This document shows, piece by piece, positions 62,213 through 64,000 of a stretch of 64,000 nucleotides of DNA (position 1 is the stretch's first letter; the number at the start of each line of letters is the position of its first letter). A program made the position numbers and the translations under genes. Where the stretch lies: positions 47,238 to 111,237 of the forward strand of contig JAJPKJ010000063.1 in assembly GCA_021323755.1 (NCBI GenBank), in the 5' to 3' direction. This stretch comes from Chitinophagales bacterium. GTDB taxonomy: Bacteria > Bacteroidota > Bacteroidia > Chitinophagales > Chitinophagaceae. Below the pieces are notes generated by a model. That model was not told the DNA's origin. It ran no database searches and saw only the letters and a program-made list of their open reading frames with translations.

Positions 62213-62278
62213 ACGAAGGTAACTCACTATGGGAACGAAGAGTTACATGATGAGATAAATAAGTTATAGAATTCACAC
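62213..62278 (-). promoter_or_regulatory. E6: 21-bp direct-repeat promoter element upstream of araC-type gene
   Basis: On the minus strand GTGTGAAT-TC-TATAAC-N15-TGTAAC runs from 62278 to 62242, then after 20 bases TACCTTCGT (62221-62213). The araC-type ATG is 174 bases further on. Confidence 0.65.
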
Positions 62279-62480
62279 ATATATCATTAAAGTAGAATCC
62301 TCATTGAATTACTAAACTATCCTTTCGATGGCTATTGAATTTGACTATAGCTGTAAAACGGTGACACAGATTTGATTAGCAATAAGTTTGCTAATATGAA
62401 CAAATAATGAACAAGAACGATTCGAATTGGTATGCAGCGATTATTTCAAAATAAAAAAAGCAGTCGAGTTTGTATTGAAA

Positions 62481-62507
62481 AACGGATGATATGAAATATC
62501 ATCCGTT
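62481..62507 (-). terminator. Terminator after the coiled-coil gene
   Basis: AACGGATGATAT (62481-62492) and ATATCATCCGTT (62496-62507) form a perfect 12-bp stem with a 3-base loop, 40 bases after the stop. On the minus strand GTTTTTCAAT follows. Confidence 0.85.
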
Positions 62508-62547
62508 CTATGGGGACTCCTAATTATAGAATTATGGGTGCGATTTA

Positions 62548-63525
62548 TTATGAGAACAAACCACCTTTTTTAAGGTCCTTTATTCCTTCACCAATTTTGT
62601 ACCCGTTGTGATATATTTCAATCTTATATTCTCCTATCTTGAAACCATTATCCTGCTTCCATGAAAATTTCACTGCTTCTACTTTGCCTGATTCAAATTC
62701 AACCGGTACTTTAGCTGTGAACATTTTATCTCCATCGTCCCTTGTGGTAAAAGCCCCTGACCCTTTTGCAGAATCCAATATCATTTTATTATCAGGGCCA
62801 GTGATGCATACATATACATCAGCGTGGCCACTTAGTGCAATGCGGTTAGTCAGATCAAAAGAAATATTCAGTTTATCAACTTTCTTTGCTTTGTAAGTTG
62901 TTTTTTCCTGACCATTCTTTTTTTCCTGTACCGGATTGATCATGATATTACTGGCATTAAGTGTTGAAGCGATATCTACTTTTTTAGACAACTCGTCTTT
63001 CGCGGTATTTGTGGTTTGCAAATCCGAGGTCAGTTTATCTTTATCCTGATTTAATTGCACCATATCCTGAGTCAGTCCATGATTTTCAAGCGTAAGCTGC
63101 GCAATGTTTTGTTCCAGTCCGGTGATTTTGCCATTAAGGTCCAATATCAGTGCGTCAGCCGTTTTCCTGTCAGCTTCCGTTAATTTTTCTTTTTTGAGAA
63201 TACCACGGATCTGCCCTTTTAATTTTGCGATATCATTTTGCCGGCCGGTTAACATGCCTTGCATCTTGTTATTGAACCCGGTCATCGAATCCAATCTGAC
63301 CAGAGCATTATCAAAATTTCTTTGCACCTGGTCTTTATCATCAGTTACTTTAGCTATCTGGGTCTGCTGTGTCTGCAGGCTCTGATGGTGCTCAGAGTTG
63401 CTGTACAGTATATATCCTCCTGTGGCCAAAAAGCCTAGTGCAAGCAGACCAATAACTAAATTTCTATAATCTTTTTTCGGAGGCGTGCTCAATGGAGCGC
63501 CCGTTGGAAGATTACTTGTGTTCAT
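62548..63525 (-). CDS. Membrane-anchored coiled-coil protein
   Basis: This 325-residue protein has a short Pro-rich cytosolic N-terminus, one TM helix at about 24-42 (LVIGLLALGFLATGGYILY), a long coiled coil of about 130 residues (for example LTLENHGLTQDMVQLNQDKD) and a C-terminal beta domain (LNISFDLTNRIALSGHADVY, GEYKIEIYHNGYKIGEG). The ATG at 63523-63525 is preferred over a TTG three codons earlier. I do not recognise a family; the shape suggests an envelope-spanning protein. A strong terminator follows. None of the E-type elements is seen upstream. Confidence 0.8.
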   Translation of the reverse strand: MNTSNLPTGAPLSTPPKKDYRNLVIGLLALGFLATGGYILYSNSEHHQSLQTQQTQIAKVTDDKDQVQRNFDNALVRLDSMTGFNNKMQGMLTGRQNDIAKLKGQIRGILKKEKLTEADRKTADALILDLNGKITGLEQNIAQLTLENHGLTQDMVQLNQDKDKLTSDLQTTNTAKDELSKKVDIASTLNASNIMINPVQEKKNGQEKTTYKAKKVDKLNISFDLTNRIALSGHADVYVCITGPDNKMILDSAKGSGAFTTRDDGDKMFTAKVPVEFESGKVEAVKFSWKQDNGFKIGEYKIEIYHNGYKIGEGIKDLKKGGLFS

Positions 63526-64000
63526 TGTATTCAAATTTTGTTTTTAAAAATGTACTTTAAAAAATTGATGGGTCTGTAAACGGAAGCATAACTAAACAGA
63601 AGCGTCAAGAATTGTTGAAACGGAGAAAGCTAAGTAACTGTAGTAGGTCTAAAATCGTGCCAATGAAAAATCTAGATTTCTAAAAGGACGGTTGTAGGTA
63701 ACTATAACACTAAGTGGCAGAACGATGCGTGGTTCCAATTTGTTTATTTTGCCAATCTGATTTGTTAAAATGATTAATCATCCGGCTGCGAAGCTGGCAC
63801 TATCAAACTCTAATAGTAAGGAACAAAGTTTCTAATATCTAAAGTATTTTGTTTTGACAAAAAAATATTGTGGGATAATCATTGACGTTATACTTTGTAT
63901 TAATAAAGAAACCCGCTTTTAGGGCGGGTTTGCTATTTATTTTGAACGGTTTTGGAATTTGTTTTCCAGTTTTGTTCAAATAAACTCCGTTAACAGGTTA
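63526..64000. other. Intergenic end of window
   Basis: I found no gene of more than about 20 codons with coding character in these 475 bases. Apart from the hairpin at 63909-63931 I see nothing. It probably holds the promoter of the coiled-coil gene near 63530-63650. Confidence 0.5.
63909..63931. terminator. Terminator-like hairpin near the window end
   Basis: AAACCCGC (63909-63916) and GCGGGTTT (63924-63931) form a perfect 8-bp stem with a 7-base loop. T-rich sequence lies on both sides, so the direction is open. It probably ends a gene beyond the window. Confidence 0.65.

Overview
The window reads as a piece of a Bacteroidota chromosome, most likely from the Chitinophagaceae or a close relative. 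The signs are a Bacteroidota-type promoter (TTG-N18-TATTTTTG) before nuoA, weak or absent Shine-Dalgarno sites, many SPII lipoproteins, a Bacteroidota-style TonB N-terminus, a short NuoG without the molybdopterin domain, and low GC. No tRNA, rRNA, CRISPR array, transposase or integrase was seen.

Region 1 (1-13.3 kb, minus strand) is the respiratory complex I operon nuoA-B-C-D-E-[two foreign genes]-F-G-H-I-J-K-L-M, with nuoM cut by the window edge. An AlkD-like DNA-alkylation repair gene and a VOC/glyoxalase-like gene sit between nuoE and nuoF. Region 2 (13.4-17.3 kb, minus) is a TonB / small membrane protein / PstS-like lipoprotein / TPR unit ending in a terminator. Region 3 (17.5-24.7 kb) holds a low-molecular-weight tyrosine phosphatase, hisS, a PcaF-like thiolase, a Kup potassium transporter with a possible small membrane peptide ahead of it, and a secreted GH37 trehalase.

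Region 4 (24.8-30.3 kb, minus) is a compact five-gene cassette: an anchored unknown protein, a vanadium-haloperoxidase/PAP2-like lipoprotein with altered active-site residues, an outer-membrane barrel, a second PAP2-like lipoprotein with an intact signature, and a duplicated DoxX-like membrane protein. Region 5 (30.4-48.9 kb) mixes secreted carbohydrate- and ester-active enzymes (GH65, GH5, alpha/beta hydrolases, a CE1-like esterase, SMP-30), an M61 peptidase, aspartate kinase, an Ldh2-type dehydrogenase and queA. A structured, terminator-bearing RNA-like element lies at 48.93-49.03 kb. Region 6 (49.2-56 kb) has a giant multi-module TraB/GumN protein, a fused dipeptide-type ABC ATPase, AMP nucleosidase and a lone HsdR-N domain protein.

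Region 7 (56.1-62.3 kb) is the most interesting part. It is a cluster of small stress- and envelope-type genes: CsbD, YtxH-like, an Lmo0937-like membrane protein, a cupin, two paralogous TM-TPR proteins, a sensorless histidine kinase, a Fet4-like protein, a His-rich lipoprotein and an AraC-type regulator. Six copies of one promoter element are spread through it. Each copy is GTGTGAAT-N2-TRTAAS-N15-TRTAAS followed 20-21 bases later by a -7-like box. Every transcription unit in the cluster, including the araC-type gene, starts with one, and two copies lead into short stretches ending in terminator hairpins (candidate small RNAs or leaders). This looks like a compact, self-contained AraC-type regulon. 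The window ends with a membrane-anchored coiled-coil protein and about 470 bases without a recognisable gene.
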